64,000 nt of DNA, from NCBI RefSeq assembly GCF_000934605.2, contig NZ_CP010897.2:1488001-1552000 (forward strand), written 5' to 3'. Made by a program: the position numbers and the translations under genes. Each line of letters begins with the position of its first letter. Position 1 is the stretch's first letter. Positions 42,622 to 51,425 of the stretch are shown here, one piece after another. This DNA comes from Pandoraea vervacti (GTDB taxonomy: Bacteria > Pseudomonadota > Gammaproteobacteria > Burkholderiales > Burkholderiaceae). Below the pieces are notes generated by a model, which was given only the letters and a program-made list of their open reading frames with translations, was not told the origin of the DNA and searched no databases.

Positions 42622-43497
42622 ATGCACAAACAAATGACTGCCGCAGATGTGGTGTCAAGGCTGCGCAGCGGCATGACGATCGGCATTGGCGGGTGGGGGC
42701 CGCGGCGCAAGCCCATGGCCCTGATCCGCGAAGTACTTCGCTCGGACCTCAAGGATCTGACCATCGTGGCCTACGGCGGGCCGGAGGTCGGCATGCTGTG
42801 CGCGGCCGGCAAGGTCAGAAAGCTGGTGTACGGCTTCGTGACGATGGACGCGATTCCCCTCGAACCCTACTTCCGGAAAGCGCGCGAGGCCGGTGAGATC
42901 GAAGTCGTTGAGTATGACGAGGGGATGTTCGAGTGGGGCTTGCGCGCGGCCGGCATGCGGATGTCGTTTCTCCCGACGCGTTGTGGACTGGCGACGGACG
43001 TGCTGGCCCGCAACCCGGCACTCAAGACGATCGCTTCTCCCTATGACGATGGTGAAGTGTACGTCGCCATGCCGGCGCTGAAGCTCGACGCAGCGCTGCT
43101 GCATGTCAACGAAGCAGACTGCCTGGGCAATACGCTCATCACGAGTGCCGATCCGTTGTTCGACCACCTGTTTGCGCGCGCGGCGACCGAGTGCTACGTG
43201 AGCACGGAGCGATTGCAGACGCGCTTCGCCCTGGATGCGGCGTCCGCCCGCCAAAACTACTTCGAACGGTATCTGGTCACCGGCGTGGTGCATTCGCCGT
43301 TCGGCGCTCACCCCACCTATAGCAATCCCGACTATGGATGGGACCTCTCTCATCTGAAGCGGTACAACGCGTCGGCGAACGAGGAGGACGGCTGGCGTGA
43401 CTACGTGAGCGAGTTCATTGCGGGCACCGAAGCGGACTACCTGCGCAAGGTGGGCGGGGAAGAACACATCCGCACGTTGCCGTTGCCCGTTTTCTAG
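42622..43497 (+). CDS. ipdA: Steroid ring-cleaving CoA hydrolase/transferase subunit IpdA
   Basis: The 291-residue family I CoA-transferase alpha subunit begins MHKQMTAADVVSRLRSGMTIGIGGWG. It has FLPTRCGLATDVLARNP and the HVNEADCLGNTLI region of IpdA. With IpdB it opens the last steroid ring, acting on COCHEA-CoA in the HIP pathway. In this family the catalytic Glu lies in one subunit; I read the function from overall match and from the adjacent ipdB and ipdC. It begins 11 bp after the IS5 element; the promoter is most likely upstream of hsaC. Confidence 0.9.
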   Translation: MHKQMTAADVVSRLRSGMTIGIGGWGPRRKPMALIREVLRSDLKDLTIVAYGGPEVGMLCAAGKVRKLVYGFVTMDAIPLEPYFRKAREAGEIEVVEYDEGMFEWGLRAAGMRMSFLPTRCGLATDVLARNPALKTIASPYDDGEVYVAMPALKLDAALLHVNEADCLGNTLITSADPLFDHLFARAATECYVSTERLQTRFALDAASARQNYFERYLVTGVVHSPFGAHPTYSNPDYGWDLSHLKRYNASANEEDGWRDYVSEFIAGTEADYLRKVGGEEHIRTLPLPVF

Positions 43498-43509
43498 TCG
43501 AGAAATCCA

Positions 43510-44331
43510 ATGAATCAGATTGCACAGGATGTTGTGTCGCAGGAGAGCGGCTTTTCATTGGCCGAGCTCATGATCGTGGCGGCGTCGGAAGCCTGGCGCG
43601 GCGACGGCGAAGTGCTCGCATCGGGCATTGGTGTCGTGCCCCGATTGGGGGCGAGTCTTGCCAAGATGACGCACGCGCCGCTGCTGCTCATGACCGACAG
43701 CGAGACTTTCCTGGTCGAGACACCGGTCCCGCTCGGGCCGCGTGGCGACTTCAAACCCGCCTACTCGGGCTACATGTCGTTCGACCGCGTGTTCGAGTGT
43801 GTGTGGGGAGGCAAGCGCCACGCGATGATCGGGCCGACCCAGATCGACAGGTATGGCCAGACCAATCTATCTGTCGTCGGCGATTACGCCAGGCCCAAGG
43901 CAGCCATGCTGGGCGTGCGCGGCCTGCCCGGCAACAGTATCAACCACGCCAACTCGTTCTTTGTTCCGAACCACAGTCCGCGCGTGTTCGTGAAGGGCGA
44001 AGTCGACATGGTGTCGGGTGTCGGCTACCAGCCGGCGCGCTGGCCGAAGGGCGCAAATGCCGCATTCGTCGACTTGAGGCGCATCGTCACGAACCTCTGC
44101 GTCATGGATTTCGAGGGGAAAAACCGCGCGTGCCGCGTTCGCTCGCTGCATCCGGGCGTGAGCTTCGACGAGGTTCAGGCGGCCACGGGATTCGAGCTCG
44201 AGATTGGAGACGACTGCGCGGTGACGGCTGCCCCGACGCAAGCGCAGCTCGAACTCATCCGCTGGCTCGATCCGCACAACCTGCGCGCAACGGTCATCAA
44301 GAACAATCCCCCTGGCGTACGTGGTGCATAA
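43510..44331 (+). CDS. ipdB: Steroid ring-cleaving CoA hydrolase/transferase subunit IpdB
   Basis: The 273-residue beta subunit begins MNQIAQDVVSQESGFSLAELMIVAASEAW. It has SGIGVVPRLGASLAKMTHAPLLLMTDSE, GPTQIDRYGQTNLSVVGDY, RGLPGNSINHANSFFVPNHSPRVFV and the PGVSFDEVQAATGFEL ending typical of IpdB and related GctB-like chains. It forms the heterotetramer with IpdA. It starts 12 bp after ipdA and is followed by a crotonase gene. Confidence 0.9.
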   Translation: MNQIAQDVVSQESGFSLAELMIVAASEAWRGDGEVLASGIGVVPRLGASLAKMTHAPLLLMTDSETFLVETPVPLGPRGDFKPAYSGYMSFDRVFECVWGGKRHAMIGPTQIDRYGQTNLSVVGDYARPKAAMLGVRGLPGNSINHANSFFVPNHSPRVFVKGEVDMVSGVGYQPARWPKGANAAFVDLRRIVTNLCVMDFEGKNRACRVRSLHPGVSFDEVQAATGFELEIGDDCAVTAAPTQAQLELIRWLDPHNLRATVIKNNPPGVRGA

Positions 44332-44367
44332 GCACATCGGCCAGATTTCATAGAGGAAGGGAGTGCC

Positions 44368-45240
44368 ATGACGGGCGAACAGCATATCGAGAATGTGGTG
44401 TTGTACGAGGTCGCGAACGGTATCGCGACAGTGACGATGAATCGTCCCGAGTATCACAACGCCCAAAACTCCGAAATGACCTACGCGCTGGACGCGGCCT
44501 TTCGGCGAGCGTCGGATGACGATGACGTCAAGGTCATTGTGTTGCGCGGCGCCGGAAAGCACTTCTCGGCAGGACATGACATCGGCACCCCGGGGCGCGA
44601 TATTCACAAGAGTTTCGAGCGCGCATCACTGTGGTACGACCACGTTGGCAAACCGGGCGGCGAGTTCCTCTACGTTCGCGAGCAGGAAGTCTATCTGGGC
44701 ATGTGCCGACGCTGGCGGGAATTGCCCAAGCCGATGATCGCCGTGGTGCATGGCGCCTGCATTGCGGGCGGTCTGATGCTCGCCTGGGTATGCGATCTGA
44801 TTGTGGCCTCCGACGACGCGTTCTTCGCCGATCCCGTTGTGCGCATGGGAATCCCCGGCGTGGAGTATTTCGCGCACCCTTACGAGCTGAACCCGCGCAT
44901 TGCGAAGGAATTTCTGTTCCTTGGCGAACGCATGCCAGCGCAACGGGCTTATCAGATGGGGATGGTCAATCGCGTGGTCGCGCGCGACCAGTTGGTGGCC
45001 GAGGCGCAGAGTATCGCCGAGCGCATCGGCAAAATGCCTCGCATGGGGCTCGCGCTGACCAAGCAGGCCATCAACCATGCCGAGGATCTGATGGGCAAGC
45101 GCACGGCGATGGAGGCCGCCTTCGGATGGCATCACTTTGCCCACGCGCACAACGAACTCGTCTCGGGCGACAAGTTGGGCGGGTATGACGCGAAAGCGAT
45201 GGCCAGCTCGCAACGTCCGGCAGTGGCCGAATCGAAATGA
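44368..45240 (+). CDS. Enoyl-CoA hydratase/isomerase family protein
   Basis: The 290-residue crotonase has oxyanion segments GAGKHFSAGHDIG and VHGACIAGGLMLAWVCDLIVAS, then DPVVRMGIPGVEYFAHPYEL, and a long helical C-terminus GKRTAMEAAFGWHHFAHAHN. It begins after GGAAGGGAG. The ATGA overlap with ipdC indicates coupling. It is not the EchA20 equivalent (that is 46331) and could hydrate an enoyl-CoA intermediate of C/D-ring breakdown. The exact step is open. Confidence 0.84.
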   Translation: MTGEQHIENVVLYEVANGIATVTMNRPEYHNAQNSEMTYALDAAFRRASDDDDVKVIVLRGAGKHFSAGHDIGTPGRDIHKSFERASLWYDHVGKPGGEFLYVREQEVYLGMCRRWRELPKPMIAVVHGACIAGGLMLAWVCDLIVASDDAFFADPVVRMGIPGVEYFAHPYELNPRIAKEFLFLGERMPAQRAYQMGMVNRVVARDQLVAEAQSIAERIGKMPRMGLALTKQAINHAEDLMGKRTAMEAAFGWHHFAHAHNELVSGDKLGGYDAKAMASSQRPAVAESK

Positions 45241-46334
45241 CGATCTCGCTGCATACGCCGGTCTGCGATTGGCTCGGCTGTCGTTATCCCATCGTCCAGA
45301 CGGCGATGGGGTGGGTGGCCGACGCGAATCTGGTCGGCGCGACGTCGAACGCCGGCGGTTTCGGTTTCCTGGCGTGCGCGACGATCGAGCCCGGGCGTCT
45401 GGAGGCCGAAATTCAGAAAGTCATACGACTGACCGACGCGCCGTTCGGCCTGAACTTTCACATGTTTCAGCCAAACGCCCGCCAGGTGATCGATCTGGCA
45501 ATCCGCTACAAGGTCCGGGCGGTCAGCTATGGCCGTGGGCCGGACCGGCAGGTGATCGACCAATTGCGTCGTGCGGGCGTCGTTTGCATGCCGACGGTCG
45601 GGCACGTCAAGCATGCGATCAAAGCGGTTGAACTGGGCGCTGACATTGTCACGATCCAGGGCGCGGAGGGCGGCGGGCACACGGGGGCGACGCCGACCAC
45701 CATCCTGCTGCCACTGCTCGATGCGGTGGATGTTCCGGTCGTGGCCGCTGGAGGATACGCCTGTGGCCGGGGTTTGGCGTCGGCGCTGGCCGCCGGTGCG
45801 GCGGGCGTGGCCATGGGCACGCGCTTTTTGATGACACGGGAGTCGCCAGTCCCGGCCCAGACCCTCGCGCGCTACCTCGAGGTCAACGATCCCGGCAGCA
45901 TCCGGGTCACCAGCGTTGTCGACGGGTTGCCGCAGCGATTGATCCAGAACGAGGCGCTGCTTCGCATGGAGCGATCGGGCTGGATGCAACGCGTTCTGTT
46001 CAGCGCAAGCAGTGCGATGCGATGGAAGCGTGCCTGCGGCGCGAGCGTCTGGCAATCCCTGCGCGCGCTCAGAGCGATGGCGCTCGATGCGCGGCAAAAC
46101 GGCGGTTCACTGACGCAGGCGCTGATGGCGGCCAACGCGCCGATGCTCATCCAGTCGGCCATTGTCTCGGGACAGCCGGAGCTTGGCGTGCTGCCGAGCG
46201 GTCAGGTCGCAGCGAGCATCGGCGAGCTCAAGCGATGCGCAGACGTCATCGAAGAGATCGCTGCGCAGGCGACGCAACGTCTGTCCCAACTTATCGAACA
46301 TCAACAACGCGATCTGCACGAGAGGTGCGCATGA
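45237..46334 (+). CDS. ipdC: IpdC-like flavin-dependent oxidoreductase (nitronate-monooxygenase fold)
   Basis: The 365-residue TIM-barrel protein starts ISLHTPVCDWLGCRYPIVQTAMGWVADANLVGATSNAGGFGFL. It has GAEGGGHTGATPTTILLPLLDAV and AAGGYACGRGLASALAAGAAGVAMGTRFLMT, the FMN-phosphate binding part. It matches IpdC of the KstR2 regulon, an NAD(P)H-dependent reductase needed for HIP degradation. Start and stop overlap neighbours by 4 bp each. The nitronate monooxygenase label from general databases is probably misleading here. Confidence 0.88.
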   Translation: MTISLHTPVCDWLGCRYPIVQTAMGWVADANLVGATSNAGGFGFLACATIEPGRLEAEIQKVIRLTDAPFGLNFHMFQPNARQVIDLAIRYKVRAVSYGRGPDRQVIDQLRRAGVVCMPTVGHVKHAIKAVELGADIVTIQGAEGGGHTGATPTTILLPLLDAVDVPVVAAGGYACGRGLASALAAGAAGVAMGTRFLMTRESPVPAQTLARYLEVNDPGSIRVTSVVDGLPQRLIQNEALLRMERSGWMQRVLFSASSAMRWKRACGASVWQSLRALRAMALDARQNGGSLTQALMAANAPMLIQSAIVSGQPELGVLPSGQVAASIGELKRCADVIEEIAAQATQRLSQLIEHQQRDLHERCA

Positions 46335-47095
46335 GTGTACAAAAGAAAGCTCCTTTCTCGCTCAGTCTGGACAACGGCGTGGCGGAGCTCGTGATCGATC
46401 ATCCGCCCGTCAACGCGCTGGATAGCGATGGATGGCACGCACTCGCGGCGGCGATCGACGCACTGGGAGGCAATCACGACGTACGTGTGGTGGTCATCCG
46501 CGCCGATGGCCGCGGCTTTTGCGCGGGCGTCGATATCAAAGAGCTTGCGGCACACCCGGAGCGCATTGCAAAGGTCAATGCGGGCAACTACGCGACGTTT
46601 CGTGCGGTGCATCGCAGTCCCGTCCCCGTAATCGTCGCTGTGCACGGATTTGTCCTTGGCGGCGGCATCGGCGTCGCCGGCGCCGCCGACATCGTCGTGG
46701 CGTCCGAGTGCGCAACTTTCGGCGTACCGGAAATCGATCGTGGGGCCATGGGCGGCGGAGCACATCTTCAGCGACTTTTTCCGGTTCAGGTGGTGCGCCA
46801 CATGTACTTCACGGGTGACTTCATCGATGCGCAGGAGGCATGGCGCCTGGGGGCAATCAGGCAGGTGGTGCCCCGTGAGCAACTCCGCGATTGCGCGATG
46901 GCGATTGCCCGACGCATTGCGGAGAAGAGCCCGAACATGGTCCGTCTGGCCAAAGAGGCGCTGAACGGTGTCGAGGACGGTGATCTTGAGAAGAAATACC
47001 GATGGGAGCAGGGGTTCACGCTCGAGGCATATCTCGCGGCGGATTCGGGGGAAACGCGAGCGGCATTTGTTGAAAAGCGCCGCGCGCAGTTCTAG
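46331..47095 (+). CDS. echA20: EchA20-like ring-D hydrolase (crotonase family)
   Basis: The 254-residue protein resembles EchA20 in detail: IDHPPVNALDSDGWHALAAAIDAL, VVIRADGRGFCAGVDIKELAAHPE, HGFVLGGGIGVAGAADIVVASECATFGVPEIDRGAMGGG, and EQGFTLEAYLA. In the actinobacterial pathway EchA20 opens ring D of 5-OH HIC-CoA derivatives to give COCHEA-CoA, the IpdAB substrate. Finding it next to ipdABC supports the assignment. Its ATG overlaps the ipdC stop. Confidence 0.88.
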   Translation: MSVQKKAPFSLSLDNGVAELVIDHPPVNALDSDGWHALAAAIDALGGNHDVRVVVIRADGRGFCAGVDIKELAAHPERIAKVNAGNYATFRAVHRSPVPVIVAVHGFVLGGGIGVAGAADIVVASECATFGVPEIDRGAMGGGAHLQRLFPVQVVRHMYFTGDFIDAQEAWRLGAIRQVVPREQLRDCAMAIARRIAEKSPNMVRLAKEALNGVEDGDLEKKYRWEQGFTLEAYLAADSGETRAAFVEKRRAQF

Positions 47096-47133
47096 ACCGG
47101 CAGGCGTGCGCAACGGGGAATTGGGGGGATCGA

Positions 47134-48300
47134 ATGAAACTTGATTACACAGCTGAGCAGTGCGAATTTCGCCGGGAAGTGCGTGACTGGCTGAGCGTTC
47201 ATGTGCCGAAAACACCGCTCGTGAGCTTCGACACCGCCGAAGGATTCGAGCAACACCGTCAGTGGGAGAAGACGCTCAGTTCCGGGCGATGGAGCATGGT
47301 GACGTGGCCCAGGGAGTTGGGCGGGCGAGGGTGCGACCTGATCGAGTGGTTGATCTTCGAAGAGGAGTATTGGCGCGCCGGGGCACCGATGCGGGTCAAT
47401 CAAAACGGTATTTTCCTCCTCGGTCCGACGCTGATGGATTACGGCACCGATGCGCAGAAGCAGCGATTTCTTCCGGGGATGGCGTCTGGCGACGAAATCT
47501 GGGCGCAGGGCTGGTCGGAACCGGGGGCGGGCTCGGACATGGCGGCGATTCGCACCAAAGCGATTCGCCATGGGGACCACTACGTGATCAACGGTCAAAA
47601 GACCTGGTCGACGCGTGCGGTGTGGGCCGACTGGCTGTTTGGCCTGTTCCGCAGCGATCCGGATTCGCAGCGTCATCACGGTTTGACCTTCCTGTTGGTG
47701 CCGCTCGACAGCCCCGGCATCACGATTCGCCCGATCCGACAGCTAAACGGGCTGCCCGGTTTTGCCGAGGTATTTTTCGACAACGTTCGCGTGCCGGTCG
47801 AGAACCGCCTGAGCGAAGAGGGCGCTGGCTGGCAGGTGGCGATGTCGACCGCGGGCTTCGAGCGAGGTCTCATGCTTCGCTCGCCGGCGCGTTTTCAGGC
47901 GACTGCCAAAGCGCTGGTGAATCTCTATCTGAAGCATCAGGCGAGCGTCGATGCCGATCCGTCGATCCGGGACGCGGTACTCCGGGCATGGATGGATGCG
48001 CAAGCCTATGCGCTGTCCACCTACAGCACCGCCAGCAGCCTTGGCAAGGGCGGGCATATCGGTCCGGAATCGAGCACCAACAAGATCTTCTGGTCGGAAC
48101 TCGACCTGCGCATGCACGAGATCGCGATGCAGATTCTGGGATCCCGGGCGGAATTGTTGCCCGAGTCGCCGCAGGCGCACGACGTTGGCAACTGGCTGGA
48201 CGGATATCTGTTTGCGCAGGCGGGCTCCATCTACGCCGGGACCAACGAAATCCAGAGAAACATCATCGCCGAGCGCATGCTTGGCATGCCGCGTGCGTGA
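47134..48300 (+). CDS. Acyl-CoA dehydrogenase, large/catalytic-type subunit (FadE31-33 group)
   Basis: The 388-residue protein has the N-terminal helical domain (TWPRELGGRGCDL), the FAD/acyl loop WSEPGAGSDMAAIRTKA, INGQKTWSTRA, and the C-terminal AGTNEIQRNIIAERMLGMPRA. It is followed 10 bp later by a second acyl-CoA dehydrogenase gene lacking the SEPGAGSD loop. Such pairs form alpha2beta2 enzymes in steroid degraders. The pair probably performs a dehydrogenation during ring C/D chain shortening, like FadE31 with FadE32 or FadE33. Electrons would go to EtfAB. Confidence 0.86.
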   Translation: MKLDYTAEQCEFRREVRDWLSVHVPKTPLVSFDTAEGFEQHRQWEKTLSSGRWSMVTWPRELGGRGCDLIEWLIFEEEYWRAGAPMRVNQNGIFLLGPTLMDYGTDAQKQRFLPGMASGDEIWAQGWSEPGAGSDMAAIRTKAIRHGDHYVINGQKTWSTRAVWADWLFGLFRSDPDSQRHHGLTFLLVPLDSPGITIRPIRQLNGLPGFAEVFFDNVRVPVENRLSEEGAGWQVAMSTAGFERGLMLRSPARFQATAKALVNLYLKHQASVDADPSIRDAVLRAWMDAQAYALSTYSTASSLGKGGHIGPESSTNKIFWSELDLRMHEIAMQILGSRAELLPESPQAHDVGNWLDGYLFAQAGSIYAGTNEIQRNIIAERMLGMPRA

Positions 48301-48310
48301 GGATAGAACC

Positions 48311-49375
48311 ATGGACTTCACCTTTACCGAAGATCAACTGCTATTTCGCGACGCGACCCGAAGTTTCCTCATGGTCGAGGCCTCTCTGGAGTTGCTGCGC
48401 GCACTGTGGGAGACGGACGCCGGACGCTCGACGGATCTGCGCAGCAAGTTCGCCGCGCAAGGACTGACAGGGCTTTCCGTCGACGCCGCCTACGGCGGAT
48501 TGGGGCTGGGCGACGTCGATTGGGCGTTGCTCTTGCATGAACTGGGTTACTTCGCGATCCCCGATTCGTTGACTGACACTGCCTATCTGGCGGCGGGACT
48601 GCTTGGCGCGCTGCCAGCGGGGAATGCGGCGAAAAGCGATTGGCTTCCTCGCTTGGTGGACGGCAGTGCCCGCGTGGCTATCGGCTACCCCGTCAATCCT
48701 CTGGTCGCCGACGCCCATCTTGCCGATGTCATGCTCCTCGCCCACGAAGGCGAGATTCACGCCGTGTCGCGCGTGGACGTGGACCTGATTCCGAACACCA
48801 GCGTGGATCTGTCGCGCCGGCTCTTTCACGTGATCTGGCAACCGTCGGCAAAGACCCGGCTGACGGATGCGACGGCAGGTCAACCGATTTTGCGTGATCT
48901 GGTCAATCGCGGCGCGATATCGACGGCGGGGCAACTCCTTGGATTGGCAGCACGAATGCTGGACCTGTCGATCGATTACACCGCTGAGCGCAAGCAGTTC
49001 GGCAAACCGATCGGATCGTTTCAGGCGGTCAAGCATCTGCTGGCGGACGTGGCGGTGAAGCTGGAGTTCGCGAAACCGGTGGTGTACCGCGCCGCCTATG
49101 CGCTTGCCACCGAACACCCGCATCGCGACGTCTACGTATCGGCCGCCAAGCTCGCGGCTGCGGATACGGCGGCACTCGCCGCACGGCATGGCATTCAGGT
49201 CCACGGTGCGATGGGCTATACGTGGGAGCTCGACCTTCAAATTTTCGTCAAGCGGGCGCTCGCGCTCACGTCATCGTGGGGCGACCGCGCCTTTCACAAA
49301 CAGCGCGTAGGGGCATTCGTATTTGCGCCGGATGCGCAGCTCGGCCCGGCCGACACATTCAACCATACGGACTAA
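48311..49375 (+). CDS. Acyl-CoA dehydrogenase, partner subunit (FadE32-like)
   Basis: 354 residues beginning MDFTFTEDQLLFRDATRSFL. The usual SEPGAGSD loop is replaced by YPVNPLVADAHLADV. The C-terminal flavin-contact part YTAERKQFGKPIGSFQAVKHLLADV and VHGAMGYTWELDLQIFVKRA is well kept. This division of functional regions is that of heteromeric steroid acyl-CoA dehydrogenases. It overlaps no neighbour and precedes fadA6 by 3 bp. Confidence 0.85.
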   Translation: MDFTFTEDQLLFRDATRSFLMVEASLELLRALWETDAGRSTDLRSKFAAQGLTGLSVDAAYGGLGLGDVDWALLLHELGYFAIPDSLTDTAYLAAGLLGALPAGNAAKSDWLPRLVDGSARVAIGYPVNPLVADAHLADVMLLAHEGEIHAVSRVDVDLIPNTSVDLSRRLFHVIWQPSAKTRLTDATAGQPILRDLVNRGAISTAGQLLGLAARMLDLSIDYTAERKQFGKPIGSFQAVKHLLADVAVKLEFAKPVVYRAAYALATEHPHRDVYVSAAKLAAADTAALAARHGIQVHGAMGYTWELDLQIFVKRALALTSSWGDRAFHKQRVGAFVFAPDAQLGPADTFNHTD

Positions 49376-49378
49376 ACA

Positions 49379-50533
49379 ATGGCAGAAGCCTATATTGTCG
49401 ACGCATTGCGCACGCCGACGGGAAAACGTCGTGGATCGTTGGCCTCGGTTCACCCGGCGGATCTCGGCGCGCATGTGCTCAAGACACTCGTGGAACGCAA
49501 CTCGGTGCCCGCTGAGGACTATGACGACGTCATTTTCGGCTGCGTCGACGCGGTGGGTCCCAATGCGGGGGTGATCAGCCGCACCTCCTGGCTGGCCGCG
49601 GGGCTGCCCACGCACGTGCCGGGGACCGTGATCGATCGCGCTTGCGGGTCTTCGCAGCAGGCGCTCCATTTTGCGGCGCAAGCCGTCATGAGCGGAACGC
49701 AGGACGTGGTCGCCGTGGGCGGCGTGCAAAACATGAGCCTGGTGCCGATCGCCTATGCAATGACGGCGGCCGAGCCGCTTGGATTTACCGACCCGTTTTC
49801 CGGAAGTCGTGGGTGGCGCGCTCGCTTTAGCGACCAACCGGTCAATCAGTTCTATGCCGCCCAGATCATTGCGGACAAATGGAAGCTCTCGCGCGAATCG
49901 ATGGAAGCGTTTGCACTGGAGAGTCACCGTCGGGCGCTTCAGGCGATCAGGGAGGGGCGATTCGATCGCGAAATCACGCCTTTTGGCGGCTTGAACCACG
50001 ACGAAACGCCACGCGAAACCACGCTGGAGAAGATGGCGTCGTTGTCACCGGTCGGCGAGGACTACCCGAAAATCACGGCGGCCGTCTCCAGTCAGACCTG
50101 CGACGCCGCCGCCGCGATGCTGGTGGTCTCCGAGGCGGCGCTCAAGCGGTACAACCTCACGCCGCGCGCTCGCGTTCATCATCTCAGCGTTCTCGCGGAC
50201 GACCCGATCTGGCATTTGACCGCCCCCATTCCCGCAACCGCCGCCGCGCTGAAAAAGGCAAATCTGAGCCTCCAGGACATTGATCTGGTGGAAATCAACG
50301 AAGCGTTCGCCTCGGTGGTTCAGGCCTGGCTGATTGAAACGGGCTTCCCGCACGAAAAAACGAATGTGAACGGTGGCGCCATCGCCTTGGGGCATCCGTT
50401 AGGCGCTACTGGCGCGAAGTTGATGACGACGCTGCTCCACGAGCTCGAGCGTACCGGGGGGAGGTTCGGTATGCAGACAATGTGCGAGGGCGGTGGTCAG
50501 GCCAACGTGACAATCATCGAACGACTCGGTTGA
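49379..50533 (+). CDS. fadA6: FadA6-like thiolase of the HIP pathway
   Basis: The 384-residue thiolase has active Cys89 (VIDRACGSSQQALHFAAQAVMSG), NEAFASVVQAW, the GHPLGATGAK histidine, and Cys in MCEGGGQAN. The sequence around the active site and the GCVDAVGPNAG segment are like FadA6. It would release acetyl-CoA from a 3-oxoacyl-CoA late in C/D-ring breakdown. It lies directly between the acyl-CoA dehydrogenase pair and an SDR, in one operon. Confidence 0.9.
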   Translation: MAEAYIVDALRTPTGKRRGSLASVHPADLGAHVLKTLVERNSVPAEDYDDVIFGCVDAVGPNAGVISRTSWLAAGLPTHVPGTVIDRACGSSQQALHFAAQAVMSGTQDVVAVGGVQNMSLVPIAYAMTAAEPLGFTDPFSGSRGWRARFSDQPVNQFYAAQIIADKWKLSRESMEAFALESHRRALQAIREGRFDREITPFGGLNHDETPRETTLEKMASLSPVGEDYPKITAAVSSQTCDAAAAMLVVSEAALKRYNLTPRARVHHLSVLADDPIWHLTAPIPATAAALKKANLSLQDIDLVEINEAFASVVQAWLIETGFPHEKTNVNGGAIALGHPLGATGAKLMTTLLHELERTGGRFGMQTMCEGGGQANVTIIERLG

Positions 50534-50546
50534 AGGAGCTTCAGCA

Positions 50547-51425
50547 ATGGGAATCTGTGATCAACGCACAGTCATTATTACCGGCGCCGGCGGTGGACTT
50601 GGCCGCGCGTATGCATTGGCCCTGGCCGCAGAGCGCGCCAGCGTCGTCGTGAACGACATTCGTCAGGAGGCGGCCCAGGCGGTCGTGGACGAAATCACGC
50701 GTCTCGGCGGCCAGGCCGTGGCCAATGCCGACGACATCACGACGCTGGACGGCGCGCGTCGCATCGTGGTGCAGGCGATCGAGCAGTTCGGCGAGGTGCA
50801 CGTGCTGGTCAACAACGCAGGAAATCTGCGAGATCGCATGTTCGTCAATCTCTCGGAAGAGGATTGGGATGAAGTCGTACGGGTTCATCTGCGAGGACAT
50901 TTTTGTCTTGCCAACACGCTTGCCCGGTACTGGCGGGATAAAGCCAAGGCAGGCGACACGGTGGACGCGCGCCTGATCAACACCAGCTCCGGAGCGGGGT
51001 TGCAGGGCTCCATTGCGCAGTCGAACTATGCAACGGCAAAGGCGGGAATTTGCGCCCTGACGCTCGTGCAGGCGGCGGAGTTGGGCAGATATGGCATTAC
51101 GTCGAATGCGATTGCGCCGGCGGCAAGAACCTCGATGACCGAAGGCGCGATGCCGGACGTCGTCAAGAAGCCCGCCGACGGGAGTTTCGATTTCTGGGAT
51201 CCGGCGAACGTGGCGCCGTTGGTGGTGTGGCTCGCAAGCCCGCTTTCACGACATGTTTCGGGGCGGGTTTTCGAGGCGTCCGGCGGGAAAATCTCGGTCG
51301 CGGACGGCTGGCGCACCGGGCCGGTGCAGGACAAAGGCGCACGGTGGCTCCCCGAGGAGTTGGGACCGGTGGTCGATGCGTTGATTGCGCGCGGCGTCGC
51401 GCCGCAAAAGGTGTACGGAACATGA
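50547..51425 (+). CDS. SDR-family dehydrogenase, long form (Rv3548c-like)
   Basis: The 292-residue SDR starts after AAGGAG. VIITGAGGGLGRAYALALA, NNAGNLRDRMFVNLSEEDWDEVVRVHLRGHF, and YATAKAGICALT mark the fold. The N-terminal pattern is that of the 17beta-HSD4 or multifunctional-enzyme dehydrogenase unit, which oxidises 3-hydroxyacyl-CoAs. It ends with a tail GVAPQKVYGT. The 4-bp ATGA overlap with the next acyl-CoA dehydrogenase gene indicates coupling. Confidence 0.86.
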   Translation: MGICDQRTVIITGAGGGLGRAYALALAAERASVVVNDIRQEAAQAVVDEITRLGGQAVANADDITTLDGARRIVVQAIEQFGEVHVLVNNAGNLRDRMFVNLSEEDWDEVVRVHLRGHFCLANTLARYWRDKAKAGDTVDARLINTSSGAGLQGSIAQSNYATAKAGICALTLVQAAELGRYGITSNAIAPAARTSMTEGAMPDVVKKPADGSFDFWDPANVAPLVVWLASPLSRHVSGRVFEASGGKISVADGWRTGPVQDKGARWLPEELGPVVDALIARGVAPQKVYGT